DNA of 64,000 nt from Pseudobdellovibrionaceae bacterium (GCA_019637955.1 JAHBUS010000008.1:62001-126000); one strand, 5' to 3'. Positions 35,034 through 43,326 are shown, numbered from the stretch's first letter. The notes: generated by a model from the letters alone, not told the origin. Translations and numbers: made by a program.

Positions 35034-35063
35034 TTGACTCCCCTCCGAGCGCCGTCCTAAACT
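35034..35063 (+). promoter_or_regulatory. bamD promoter, leaderless arrangement
   Basis: TTGACT at 35034-35039, 18-bp spacer, TAAACT at 35058-35063, then exactly 6 bases to the GTG start of bamD at 35070. No Shine-Dalgarno is present, so the transcript is expected to begin at or next to the GTG. Confidence 0.62.
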
Positions 35064-35069
35064 TGGCCC

Positions 35070-35843
35070 GTGTCAAACTTGCGTCGCTCTTCCACATTAA
35101 AATCGGCCTTAGTCTTCGGAATCCTTCTACATTTCGCGGCTTGGAGCTTGGTGTCCTGTTCGACTGATGACATCAAGTCCGACAGCGCCGAGCACGCCTT
35201 TAAATTGGCGCAAGAGTACGACAAAGAAGAGCGCTACGAAGAGTCTTTGCGACGTTACAACGAAGTGAAGAACAAGTTCCCGTACTCAAAGTACGCGACG
35301 CAAGCCGAACTCGCCGTGGCCGACGTTTACTTCAAGCAAGAGTCGTTTCCCGAGGCGCAAGTCGCTTACCAAAACTTCAAAGAGCTCCATCCCAAGCACC
35401 CGCAAGTCGATTATGTCACATTCCGAACGGCGATGAGCTACTTCAAGCAGCTCCCCAGCACGATCGACCGGGACCTGACGTTGGCCTCCAACGCGATCCT
35501 CTCGTTTGACGAAGTCATCAACCAGTATCCGAATTCGACTTACCTCGCGGAAGCCAAAGAGAAAAAGAACGAGACGCTCAAGATGCTCGCCGAAAAAGAG
35601 GAGTACATCGCGGATTTCTATTTCAAAAAAGAGATCTACGAAAGCGCGCTCGCACGCTACGAGGGGCTTTACCGTCAATATCCTGGATTGGGCTTTGATG
35701 CCAAAGCCCTGAGCCGCGCGGCGATCGCGGCGCAACGTTCGGGCGATCTTGAACGTGCCCGCCGTTACCTGGCACTTTTGAAACAAAAATTTCCCGGCTC
35801 CAGCGAGCTGAGTAGCGCCACCAGCGAAGTGCAGAAGAAGTAA
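35070..35843 (+). CDS. bamD: BamD, outer-membrane protein assembly lipoprotein
   Basis: A TPR lipoprotein of the BAM complex that inserts beta-barrel proteins in the outer membrane. 257 residues: signal peptide with lipobox LVSC, then five TPR-like repeats, with the BamD motifs ERYEESLRRYNEVKNKFPYSKYATQAEL, HPKHPQVDYVTFRTAMSYFKQLPSTIDRDLT and FDEVINQYPNSTYLAEA. The GTG at 35070 lies 6 bases after a -10 box and suits a leaderless start. It is followed by another TPR gene and hpt with small gaps. Confidence 0.93.
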   Translation: MSNLRRSSTLKSALVFGILLHFAAWSLVSCSTDDIKSDSAEHAFKLAQEYDKEERYEESLRRYNEVKNKFPYSKYATQAELAVADVYFKQESFPEAQVAYQNFKELHPKHPQVDYVTFRTAMSYFKQLPSTIDRDLTLASNAILSFDEVINQYPNSTYLAEAKEKKNETLKMLAEKEEYIADFYFKKEIYESALARYEGLYRQYPGLGFDAKALSRAAIAAQRSGDLERARRYLALLKQKFPGSSELSSATSEVQKK

Positions 35844-35853
35844 GGGAGAGTTG

Positions 35854-36579
35854 ATGGCCGACGTTCTTTTCGACGAAATGCTCAGTGAAGCCAAAGAACA
35901 CTTCATCAACGGCAATTACAAAATTGCCGAGCCGCTTCTGAATCAAATGATCATGCAAAACACCCGCAACCCCGAGGTGTTTCAGATGCTCGCGACCATT
36001 TCGTACGACAAAGGCCAATTCAACAAGGCCATCAAAACGTTCAAACGCGCACTTGAGATCGATCCGACCTACACCGATGCCAGCGTCGGCCTTTCGATCA
36101 TTCTGAACGATCTGGGACGCTACGACGAGGGCCGTAAGGTCTTCGAAGAGGCGCAGGCGCTGCTCGACAAGCGCAAGGGCGCCAGCGATCCCTTCTTGGA
36201 CGAGAAGCTCGCGTCCAAACATGAAGAACTCGCCGACTTGTATTTTCAGTACAAACGTTACAACGAATCGCTCGAACAACTTTTCAAGGCGCAAAAACTC
36301 TCGAGCCGCAAAGCCGAGATCACCATGCGCATCACCGAGTGCTTCGTGAAAACCGGCGATCTGGACCGTGCGGTCAAAGATCTCAAAGGTTTGATTCGTG
36401 AATACCCGCAATTTTTGCCCGCCCGCATGAAGCTGGGCGTGCTGTTTTACAATATGAACAACCTGGCCGAGGCGACCGAACAGTGGGAGTCGATCTTGGC
36501 CCGTGACCCGGGGCATGGCGAAGCCAAGCGCTATTTGCGCATGGCTCAGGCCGCGGGCATCACCACGTTGTCGTATTGA
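35854..36579 (+). CDS. Tetratricopeptide repeat protein
   Basis: 241 residues of TPR helices without a signal peptide, hence probably cytoplasmic. Several repeats are clear (FHINGNYKIAEPLL-like, ATISYDKGQFNKAIKTFKRALEIDPTYTDA, LADLYFQYKRYNESLEQLFKAQKL, LGVLFYNMNNLAEATEQWESILARDPG). The ATG at 35854 has GGGAGAG upstream. It lies 10 bases after bamD and about 10 bases before hpt, probably in one transcript. It would act as a protein-protein scaffold. No partner can be named. Confidence 0.87.
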   Translation: MADVLFDEMLSEAKEHFINGNYKIAEPLLNQMIMQNTRNPEVFQMLATISYDKGQFNKAIKTFKRALEIDPTYTDASVGLSIILNDLGRYDEGRKVFEEAQALLDKRKGASDPFLDEKLASKHEELADLYFQYKRYNESLEQLFKAQKLSSRKAEITMRITECFVKTGDLDRAVKDLKGLIREYPQFLPARMKLGVLFYNMNNLAEATEQWESILARDPGHGEAKRYLRMAQAAGITTLSY

Positions 36580-36589
36580 GGAGAAGCGT

Positions 36590-37108
36590 ATGTCGAAACT
36601 GAAAGACGATTTGCTCCCGTTTCTGACCAAAGAAGAGATCAAAAAGCTGGTGAAGGGCCTCGCCCGCCAAATTGAAGCCGACTATGAGGGCAAGGACATC
36701 ATTTTTGTTTGCCCCCTTCGCGGCTCGGTGCATTTGACGGCGGACCTCATGCGCGAAGTTCAACTTTCGCAGCAAGTGGATTTCGTTCATCTTCAAGCCG
36801 TGTCCAAAGGCGGCGCGATTAAGATCATCAAAGATATCAGCGTCAACATCGCGGGCAAACACGTGATTGTGGTCGAAGAAGTCATCGACACGGGCCGCAC
36901 GTTGAGTTTCTTGATCAACCGGCTGTTGGCGTCGTCGCCCGCTTCGCTGCGGATCGTGACGTTGCTGGACAAACCCGCGCGCCGCGAACTTCCGATCCGT
37001 GCCGACTACATCGGACGCACGATCGATGACCGCTACGTCGTCGGCTACGGCATGGACTCCGAAGAGCTCGGCCGCAACTATCCCGATATCTACTCGCTGA
37101 AAAACTAA
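36590..37108 (+). CDS. hpt: Hypoxanthine phosphoribosyltransferase
   Basis: Purine salvage enzyme making IMP (or GMP) from hypoxanthine (guanine) and PRPP. 172 residues: FVCPLRGSVHLTADLMREV (PRPP/metal region), the PRPP-binding loop VIVVEEVIDTGRTLSFL, and DYIGRTIDDRYVVGYGMDSEELGRNYPDIYSL (nucleobase site). ATG 36590 is preceded by GAGGAGAAG. Last full-length gene of the bamD/TPR/hpt group. Confidence 0.92.
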   Translation: MSKLKDDLLPFLTKEEIKKLVKGLARQIEADYEGKDIIFVCPLRGSVHLTADLMREVQLSQQVDFVHLQAVSKGGAIKIIKDISVNIAGKHVIVVEEVIDTGRTLSFLINRLLASSPASLRIVTLLDKPARRELPIRADYIGRTIDDRYVVGYGMDSEELGRNYPDIYSLKN

Positions 37109-37121
37109 GGGGGAAGATCGA

Positions 37122-37199
37122 ATGCTTCCCCGTCCCGTCGTTCTTCTTTTTGTCGCGGCCGTCGTTCTCTTCTTCGTCGTGAACGTCTTTGTCAGCTAA
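37122..37199 (+). CDS. 25-residue single-helix membrane peptide
   Basis: A short open frame encoding MLPRPVVLLFVAAVVLFFVVNVFVS and a stop. It begins after AAGGGGGAA, a good Shine-Dalgarno about 6 bases before the ATG. The product would be one hydrophobic helix with a single Arg near the N-terminus, as in many small regulatory membrane peptides. It lies 13 bases after hpt. There is no homologue I recognise. Whether it is translated is inference from the ribosome-binding site and the all-hydrophobic composition. Confidence 0.5.
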   Translation: MLPRPVVLLFVAAVVLFFVVNVFVS

Positions 37200-37202
37200 T
37201 TC

Positions 37203-37604
37203 TTAGGTGCCTTCAGAAAACACCGAAAGCACCGCGCGCTTGCCGTTGGTGTAGGTGATCTCATACTCACAAGTTTCGCCAGAGTCCGTTTCGACCGAGC
37301 TGCGCAGTTGCAGAAATGATGACTTTAAAGTCTGGCTCACCGGCACCACGTCGCAGGTCACGCCCGCTTCGGAACCGCGGGTTTTAACGGTGTAGTCTTT
37401 ATTGAGCTGGCCTTGGAGCTTGACGGCGTAACCGTCGAATCCGTTTTCGGGGATATCCGCAATCCCGTCGTCCATCTCGTTGAACGTCTGATTCACGAAG
37501 CGGGCGCCGGTCATATCGATGACGTAGTAATTGAGTTGCAGATTCGCCGCCTGCGCGGATGTTGCTAAGATCAGAACCGCTAAAGTCAGAATCATTTGTT
37601 TCAT
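37203..37604 (-). CDS. Small exported protein, unknown
   Basis: 133 residues with a signal peptide (MKQMILTLAVLILATSAQAANL). The mature part is beta-prone and contains two Cys (VTCDVVP and ETCEYEITY) that could pair. It has a perfect Shine-Dalgarno (AAGGAGA). It lies on the minus strand, facing the 25-residue peptide and divergent from the 662-residue exported protein over an AT-rich gap. No family recognised. Confidence 0.83.
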   Translation of the reverse strand: MKQMILTLAVLILATSAQAANLQLNYYVIDMTGARFVNQTFNEMDDGIADIPENGFDGYAVKLQGQLNKDYTVKTRGSEAGVTCDVVPVSQTLKSSFLQLRSSVETDSGETCEYEITYTNGKRAVLSVFSEGT

Positions 37605-37871
37605 GGAAATCTCCTTGATTTGAGAATCAGTTGAGTCGACGCGGAAGATAACGCTTCTGATTAAATCCCAATAGAGATCTTATTTTATTATTTATATCCC
37701 ATTAGTGATATTTCTGGCGTCGTCACGATGCCCATTTTTGGTTCCCGACCAACCTCTCGACATCTCTTTAGCTTTTAAAGCCGTTTAAAGCCCTCCCGGA
37801 GGGGCACGGAATTCGTAAACAGGCCAGCGACACTTCCATCGGCGTCAACTCTTTTGGTTCGGGAGGACCTT
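37605..37871. promoter_or_regulatory. AT-rich divergent intergenic region
   Basis: 267 bases between two divergent exported-protein genes. Positions about 37670-37720 are strikingly AT-rich (TTATTTTATTATTTATATCCC), unlike the rest of the window. The right end has a Shine-Dalgarno for the 37872 gene and a short GC-rich inverted repeat (GCCCTCC / GGAGGGGC near 37788-37804). No unambiguous promoter hexamers were found, but the composition suggests one or two promoters or a protein-binding site. Confidence 0.5.
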
Positions 37872-39860
37872 ATGAAACGACACCTTCTCGCGCTTGCGGC
37901 GATCACCGCGGGCATGACTCTTACGGCGCCGGTTTCGGCTGAGGCTCAAGGCCTCTTCGATATTTTCCGTCCACGCCCACGCTACCAACCCCGATACCAG
38001 CCCCAGTATCAACCACCACCCGAAATCCAGTATGGTGGCCGTGGCGGACGCGTGTACCGCGATCCCTACACGGGCCAGATCATTATCGATGATAACACTC
38101 AGGCTTCTCCCGATGACGCCAATGATCCCAACAAAGCGGCGATCAATGAGTTCCGCCGCCAAGCAAACGTTTATTTTCCGATGACCGTGACGAAAAGCCA
38201 GTGGTCTGCACAGGACGAGGCCGGTTTCGAGTCGTTCGTGACGTCGATCGGAAACGGGATCAAGTCAAAAAAGTGCAACACCGTTAAAAACTGTATGCTC
38301 GACGCCCGCGTGAATCCCTTCGCGCCCACCGATCCCCCGGGATTGATTTTATATTCAGACTGCGCCGATTGGCCTTATTTCTTGCGCTCGTACTACGCCG
38401 CGAAGAACGGTCTTCCGTTTTCGTACGTGACCGGCACCGAAATCTTGAAGGCGCCCGTAGCGTCGCCGGCGGACCGCGATAAAGATTTGGAAACCGCAGG
38501 AACTCACAACAGCCCTTACGGGAACACGATCACGTCGCGCGGTGGATCGAACGTGCCCCGTGCTCGCGGCCAAGAAAAAAACTACGTTCAGTATCTCGAA
38601 AACCTTTTGGATCTCGTTTCGACTCGCTCGTTCCGCGTCGGCCCGCTCACGCCTTCGGCTGAGCTCTCAGATGTCTATCCCGTTCGCATGGACCGTTACG
38701 GCATCCGTTCGGGAACCGTGGTTCACAGCACCGGCCACATCTACATCGTGTTTGACGTGGATGCGAATGGCACGATCCATATGACCGATGCTCACCCCGA
38801 TGGTTCGGTGTCTTATAAAATCATGAAACCCTCGGCGCTGGACCGCTCGCGTCCCGATCAGGGCCTTGGCTTCTTCCGCTTCCGCAATCAGCGCGTGGTT
38901 CAAGCTCAAAGCGCGAACGGCGCCCTTTACGGCGGCCGTATTCAGCTCGAGAGCAATCAAGAGTTGATTCAGCGCGGTTTGTACTCGCTTGAGCAGTACT
39001 ACGGATTGGGTTCGAACGTGGTTCCCGGTCAAGCGATCAGCCAAACTCAATACCGCTCGGCTTTCAATTCGATGAACTTCTTCGATTCGCTGAAGCTGCG
39101 CCTGCGTGACCGCAACAATATCGGTCAAGCCGATGCCGACGTTCGTGAGCTCGCCGACGCTCTCTGCACCGAGATGAAACAGCGTGTGGACGATGTGGCC
39201 AAAGCCATCGAAAAAGGCGGCCCCGGTATGAGCCACCCGAACGAACTGCCCGCGAACATCTACCAAACTTCGGGCTTCTGGGAAGACTACTCAACTCCCG
39301 GCCGCGATGCCCGCATGAAAGCTTCGGTTCTCGACATCTCTCGCGCCGCGGTTCAAAAGTTCCGCCAAGCGAAAACCGGCGGTTTCGGCGTGAAGTACGA
39401 TGGTTCCGCTCAAGACTACCAGGCGGCCATGAAAAACATGGTGGCTTCGTTGAACGCCTCTTGCAAAGTGACCTATAAAAAATCGAACGGTGCTTCGCAG
39501 ACCCTGACGTTCAACCAAGTGCTCTCTCGCTTGAACAAATTGAGCTTCGATCCCTATCACTGCCCCGAGCGTCGTTGGGGCGCGAGCGGTGAAGAAGCCG
39601 CCACTTGCCGCGACAACGACCGCAACGGCGCTTGGTACACGGCTCAGCAGTTCATGCGCAACACCGTTGGCAAGCTGAACGCCAATGAACAGCTCATCAT
39701 CCGCAGCGATTCGCCGATCAGCCTCAGCATGCTCCAGGATTCGAACTTCCTGGACAACAACGAGGCTTCGCCGATCAACTTGGGAACCCGCCGCGTTCCG
39801 TTCATGAACCTCGAGGCGTACTTCTCGTCGCAAGACTTCTTGAACGCCTTGAATCAGTAA
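37872..39860 (+). CDS. Large exported protein with a papain-like Cys/His/Asp pattern
   Basis: 662 residues, signal peptide cut near SAEAQ, then a Pro/Arg/Tyr/Gln-rich segment (residues ~35-60). A possible cysteine-peptidase/transglutaminase-like core follows. The Cys is at 164 in SDCADWPYFLRSYYAAKNGLPF (nucleophile at a helix start). His residues are at 285 and 289 in VVHSTGHIYIVFDV, and Asp 306 lies in TDAHPDG. The spacing resembles papain/NlpC-type folds but no full family match can be claimed. The second half is helical with several Cys. The ATG at 37872 was chosen for GGGAGG 5 bases upstream and the signal peptide. Peptidase or amidase activity in the periplasm or outside is possible but unproven. 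Confidence 0.8.
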   Translation: MKRHLLALAAITAGMTLTAPVSAEAQGLFDIFRPRPRYQPRYQPQYQPPPEIQYGGRGGRVYRDPYTGQIIIDDNTQASPDDANDPNKAAINEFRRQANVYFPMTVTKSQWSAQDEAGFESFVTSIGNGIKSKKCNTVKNCMLDARVNPFAPTDPPGLILYSDCADWPYFLRSYYAAKNGLPFSYVTGTEILKAPVASPADRDKDLETAGTHNSPYGNTITSRGGSNVPRARGQEKNYVQYLENLLDLVSTRSFRVGPLTPSAELSDVYPVRMDRYGIRSGTVVHSTGHIYIVFDVDANGTIHMTDAHPDGSVSYKIMKPSALDRSRPDQGLGFFRFRNQRVVQAQSANGALYGGRIQLESNQELIQRGLYSLEQYYGLGSNVVPGQAISQTQYRSAFNSMNFFDSLKLRLRDRNNIGQADADVRELADALCTEMKQRVDDVAKAIEKGGPGMSHPNELPANIYQTSGFWEDYSTPGRDARMKASVLDISRAAVQKFRQAKTGGFGVKYDGSAQDYQAAMKNMVASLNASCKVTYKKSNGASQTLTFNQVLSRLNKLSFDPYHCPERRWGASGEEAATCRDNDRNGAWYTAQQFMRNTVGKLNANEQLIIRSDSPISLSMLQDSNFLDNNEASPINLGTRRVPFMNLEAYFSSQDFLNALNQ

Positions 39861-39889
39861 CTGACACCTGACAAACTCCGCTTTCTAAG

Positions 39890-39926
39890 AGGGAAATCGT
39901 CGAAAAACTCGACGATTTCCCTTTCC
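39890..39926 (+). terminator. Terminator-like hairpin after the 662-residue protein gene
   Basis: A 14-bp perfect stem (AGGGAAATCGTCGA / TCGACGATTTCCCT) with the 5-base loop AAAAC, followed by only a short T-rich tail (TTCCT). It isolates this gene from the Tad locus. Confidence 0.7.
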
Positions 39927-40072
39927 TACGTCTAGGCCCGTCGTCTTCTTCGACAGGACCCGCGTCTCAAATTGAGAATTCAAGTCCAAAGCCCCAGAAC
40001 CCCTCAAAAAATCCCGAATTCGACCGAAACGTACAACGTGTGCATCAACGCTTTTTTAAGCAAGGGGGATCA

Positions 40073-40264
40073 ATGAAAAAGCTCAATCAATTCGTGAAGA
40101 CACTTTGGAAAGACGAATCCGGTCAGGGTATGGCCGAGTACGTTCTTTTGATCGTCGTCGTACTTAGCGTCGCGTTCCTGTTCAAAGACAAAATCAAAGG
40201 GATGGTTGGCGCGAAACTCGGCGAAGTCGAAAGCTCGATGGGTTCGTTCAACGTCGATAAATAA
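40073..40264 (+). CDS. flp: Flp major pilin
   Basis: A 63-residue type IVb (Flp) prepilin. The leader ends DESG and the mature protein begins QGMAEYVLLIVVVLSVAF. Glu is at +5 and Tyr at +6, the signature recognised by the Tad prepilin peptidase. A single hydrophobic helix follows and then a short charged tail. The ATG at 40073 follows AAGGGGGAT. It is the first gene of the Tad locus and probably the most highly expressed. Confidence 0.93.
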   Translation: MKKLNQFVKTLWKDESGQGMAEYVLLIVVVLSVAFLFKDKIKGMVGAKLGEVESSMGSFNVDK

Positions 40265-40294
40265 TTGGTTGCGCACGCTTAGGGCAGGTGTCCA

Positions 40295-40486
40295 GTGACG
40301 GTCGAATACATATTGCTGATCAGCTTATTTGTTCTGTTCGTCATGAAGGTCACCTACCTCGGCCCGGCCAACGCTTTTCGAAATGCGGGCCCGAAACTCG
40401 GCGCCCGTGTTGAGAAACACCTTATCACCGGAGAAAGGTTCTCGTCGGATGGCAGCAAACCCGCCACCGATTGGGTTGAAAAATGA
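40295..40486 (+). CDS. Short pilin-like protein lacking a normal leader
   Basis: 63 residues starting MTVEYILLISLFVLFVMKV (GTG at 40295), i.e. the E-Y-hydrophobic core of a Flp-type pilin, but at the very N-terminus with no prepilin leader. An in-frame TAG at 40280 prevents an upstream start. A short linker after the helix is followed by a hydrophilic tail. It may be a minor pilin used without processing, a pseudopilin remnant, or start at a non-standard codon. It lies between flp and the prepilin peptidase. Confidence 0.68.
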   Translation: MTVEYILLISLFVLFVMKVTYLGPANAFRNAGPKLGARVEKHLITGERFSSDGSKPATDWVEK

Positions 40487-40490
40487 AACT

Positions 40491-41003
40491 ATGCTTGAAG
40501 GACTTTCTAGCGCTTTCATTCTAACGCTGCTCCTGATCGGAGCGAGCGTGATCGATGATCTTCGATCGCGCAAGGTCCACAATTCCCTTGTCACCTCGAT
40601 CTTCGTCGTGTCCCTCTGGTCGGCCTTCGCGCTCTTCGGAACCGCGGCCGCTCCTCAGATTGCCGTTTCCATCGTCGGCGCTTTTGCTTTCTGCCTTCCC
40701 CTCTACTTGCTTCGCGTGGTGGGCGGCGGCGACGTGAAACTCATTATCGCGATCAGCCCGTTGTGGGCGTGGTCGGACATCGCTTGGACTCTCGCCTACT
40801 CGCTCGTCTGGGGCGCCATCTTGGGCGTGCTCATGGTCTTCTTGCGCAAAGAGGGCCGCGCTTTCTTGCAGAATCTCTTCAGCCTGGCGCTGACGAATCC
40901 CGTCGAGAAAAAGCAGCTTCACAAAATTCCTTACACGATCGCCATCTTCTTTGGTTTCTTGACCCATTGGTCGTTGCTCCAGAAAGGAATCTCTCTTCTA
41001 TGA
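40491..41003 (+). CDS. cpaA: Prepilin peptidase (TadV/CpaA)
   Basis: A 170-residue A24-family aspartic protease that cleaves Flp-type prepilin leaders at the inner membrane. Two catalytic Asp regions are seen: the first in SVIDDLRSRKVHN, the second in the GGGDVKLIIAI motif (GxGD). About five hydrophobic helices surround them. The ATG at 40491 was taken as the start. The in-frame codons upstream translate the pilin gene in another frame. Coupled to the next gene by ATGA. Confidence 0.9.
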   Translation: MLEGLSSAFILTLLLIGASVIDDLRSRKVHNSLVTSIFVVSLWSAFALFGTAAAPQIAVSIVGAFAFCLPLYLLRVVGGGDVKLIIAISPLWAWSDIAWTLAYSLVWGAILGVLMVFLRKEGRAFLQNLFSLALTNPVEKKQLHKIPYTIAIFFGFLTHWSLLQKGISLL

Positions 41004-41272
41004 GACAGCATTCCTCTCTTCGCAACCAACGTGGCCAAGTCATCATCGAGTACATCTTGATGATGGTGGTCATGCTCACGCTCAGTTTCATGATTCAAAA
41101 GTTCTTGAAGAGTTCGGAGTTCATCCAGAAATTGTCGATCCAACCCTGGGGTCGATTGAACGGAATGATTCAGTGTGGAGTTTGGAAGCCTTGCGGCGTC
41201 GAGGTCAAAGTTCCTGGAATGCATCCCAACACGGCGGAGCGGGTCTTATCGCTAGACCCGAAAACTCTATGA
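41000..41272 (+). CDS. TadE-like pseudopilin (90 aa)
   Basis: A small Tad pseudopilin. The leader ends QRG and the mature helix starts QVIIEYILMMVVMLTLSFM with Glu at +5 and Tyr at +6. The short tail contains two Cys (IQCGVWKPCG). Start ATG 41000 overlaps the prepilin-peptidase stop. Such proteins are thought to prime or cap the pilus. Coupled to the next gene by ATGA. Confidence 0.85.
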   Translation: MRQHSSLRNQRGQVIIEYILMMVVMLTLSFMIQKFLKSSEFIQKLSIQPWGRLNGMIQCGVWKPCGVEVKVPGMHPNTAERVLSLDPKTL

Positions 41273-41901
41273 TCCAGAATCAAAACGGGGTCGTAACCAT
41301 GGAGTTCATCTTCGCCTTAGTCATCTCAGCTGGCTTGGCTGTCCTTCTTTTTTCCGTGAGTTACACACTCGCCGTCGTCGAAGTAACTCAGTATGTGGCT
41401 TACTCTACAGCTCGCGCACACTTGGGTTCAAATAAGGATCCTGCTGCACAGAAGAAAGCAGCGATTGATAAATTTAAACATCTCGTGGCAGGAAAGTCGG
41501 CGATCTCATCACTATACGCTGGCAATTGGTTTGAAATAGGAAAACCAGATGAGCTTCCCGTTCGAGGCGGACCCTCGGCAGATGGCAAAACCTTCGGCGA
41601 TGACCTTGCTGGTGGATCCGACGAGGTACAAGGAAGTAAACGAAACTGGTTTATAGGCGTTAGCGTTCCTCTCAAAGCGAAAATACTAACCATGAATCTA
41701 CCGCTATTAGGGCGAACAAACCCTGAAGATGACGACGGTTCTTTCAGTACTCGACTGAACGCGATGTTGATTCGTGAACCTTCTCAGAAAGAGTGCAAAG
41801 ATTTTTTTGAAAAGCGTCGAACCGCTCTAGGCAATTTACCTTCTGGCGCCGGTTTTTATCAACAGAATGCTTACGTGCCAATGGAGGACAACGGATGTTG
41901 A
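41269..41901 (+). CDS. TadE/TadF-like pseudopilin (210 aa)
   Basis: A pseudopilin with the leader MIQNQNG and a helix VVTMEFIFALVISAGLAVLL (Glu at +5). The ~170-residue C-terminal domain is variable and has Cys at KECKDF and at the very end. The start at 41269 overlaps the preceding stop. The base composition of this gene (near 50 % GC by eye) is lower than that of its neighbours, and codon choice differs, hinting at separate ancestry or relaxed selection. Confidence 0.83.
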   Translation: MIQNQNGVVTMEFIFALVISAGLAVLLFSVSYTLAVVEVTQYVAYSTARAHLGSNKDPAAQKKAAIDKFKHLVAGKSAISSLYAGNWFEIGKPDELPVRGGPSADGKTFGDDLAGGSDEVQGSKRNWFIGVSVPLKAKILTMNLPLLGRTNPEDDDGSFSTRLNAMLIREPSQKECKDFFEKRRTALGNLPSGAGFYQQNAYVPMEDNGC

Positions 41902-42428
41902 AAAAGCGACCGTGCCTTCGCAACGAAAAAGGTATCTCGACGATCGAATTGATCCCGGTTTTGCTATTATTCGCATTGATGTTCAATTTCACGCTAGGGT
42001 TTTTTGGCGTCATTCACTCGGGAATCTTGAACTCGATTGCCGCCCGAAACTATGCTTTTGAGACATTTCGAAATCGCGCGAACTTGAACTACATTCGCGA
42101 TATTAACCCGTCGGCAGATACCATGCGCGCGAATTACACAAAAGTTCAGTATCGGTTTCATGGCATCATCATTGAGGGTCGCGGCGAAGAATTGCAGGAT
42201 CGATGGCCGGTCACTTTGCGGCCTATTAAATTTACCGATCTCAACACGGGAGCCGAAGCCGTCGGCAATGCGAGCGACCACAAGCAGTTGGTTCGCCAAG
42301 TCGCCGATGACGGAAAAGCCTCGGATGTTTTTACCGGCAGAACGCCGGACGAGGGACGCAGCGGGGTTTCGCCCGTCTGGATCCAAGTCCTTTACGGAAT
42401 TTGTTTGAACTCGAAATGTACGAAATGA
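41895..42428 (+). CDS. TadE/TadF-like pseudopilin (177 aa)
   Basis: A third pseudopilin: leader NEKG and helix ISTIELIPVLLLFALMFNF (Glu at +5), with a variable C-terminal domain ending in two Cys (YGICLNSKC). Overlaps the previous gene by 7 bases. It is the last pilin-like gene before cpaB and completes a set of four pilin-like proteins beside flp. Confidence 0.85.
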   Translation: MLKKRPCLRNEKGISTIELIPVLLLFALMFNFTLGFFGVIHSGILNSIAARNYAFETFRNRANLNYIRDINPSADTMRANYTKVQYRFHGIIIEGRGEELQDRWPVTLRPIKFTDLNTGAEAVGNASDHKQLVRQVADDGKASDVFTGRTPDEGRSGVSPVWIQVLYGICLNSKCTK

Positions 42429-42452
42429 ACGGCTTAGAAAGCAGGGTGACTT

Positions 42453-43325
42453 ATGAACAACAATGAAACCAGAACGTTATGGATCTCGCTCGGCGCAGGT
42501 CTTTTCGCGGCGTTCCTGCTTTACAGCTACTCGCAAGAAAAAAAGGCCGAGTACGACAAGTCGTACGGCACGATGACCAACGTCGTGATCGCCAAGGCCG
42601 ACATCAGCGAATTGCAAACCTTGGATGATACGCTCATCGAAATCGCGCAAAAGCCCGCCAACTACGTTGAGCCCGGCGCCGTGGTCGACCCCGAATCGAT
42701 CATCGGCCATATCGCCGCCGCCCCTATCAAAAAAGGGGAGCAAATTCTGGCCAATAAACTTTTGCAGCCCGGCCCCGAAACCGGGATCTCGCTCCAGATC
42801 TCGCCCACGAAGCGCGCGCTCACGCTTCCCGTGGACGAGGTTCGCGGCGTCGCGAAGTTGATCCGTCCTGGCGACCGCGTGGATATCGTCACCGCGATCG
42901 ATTCGGGTAAAGGTATGAATGCCCGACGCGAGGTCGTCACCATGCTGACGGACGTCCCCGTTTTGGCGACCGGCGTGAGCGTCGTGAATAACATTCCGCG
43001 CACGTTCGATATGGATTCAAATTCGAAGAATATCGTTCAGACAAGTTTGATCGGCGACACCAAATACTCATCGATCACGCTCGAGGTGAGTCCTCGCGAA
43101 GCCCAGGATCTGATCTACATCCTTTCGACCGCGCCCGGAAACATTTTCTTCACTCTGCGAAATCCGAACGACAAGCAGAATATGCAGCGCATGCCCTCGG
43201 CCACTTCGGACACGATCTTGGGCCGTCCGGCCGTGGTCGAAGCTCCCATCACGAGCCCGGCCAGTGGCAATCCTCTGCTCCCGAGACCGGCTCAAACACA
43301 GCCGCCGCCGCGAAGGACTTACTAA
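42453..43325 (+). CDS. cpaB: CpaB/RcpC, Tad periplasmic assembly protein
   Basis: A 290-residue inner-membrane-anchored periplasmic protein with an SAF-type domain. N-terminal helix (residues ~8-26), then the SAF/CpaB core (TNVVIAKADISELQTLDDTLIE, PGAVVDPESIIGHIAAAPIKKGEQILANKL, GISLQISPTKRALTLPVDEV, LIRPGDRVDIVTAI). It stabilises the secretin in the Tad system. The C-terminus is Pro-rich. It starts 24 bases after the last pseudopilin gene. Confidence 0.92.
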   Translation: MNNNETRTLWISLGAGLFAAFLLYSYSQEKKAEYDKSYGTMTNVVIAKADISELQTLDDTLIEIAQKPANYVEPGAVVDPESIIGHIAAAPIKKGEQILANKLLQPGPETGISLQISPTKRALTLPVDEVRGVAKLIRPGDRVDIVTAIDSGKGMNARREVVTMLTDVPVLATGVSVVNNIPRTFDMDSNSKNIVQTSLIGDTKYSSITLEVSPREAQDLIYILSTAPGNIFFTLRNPNDKQNMQRMPSATSDTILGRPAVVEAPITSPASGNPLLPRPAQTQPPPRRTY

Positions 43326-43326
43326 T

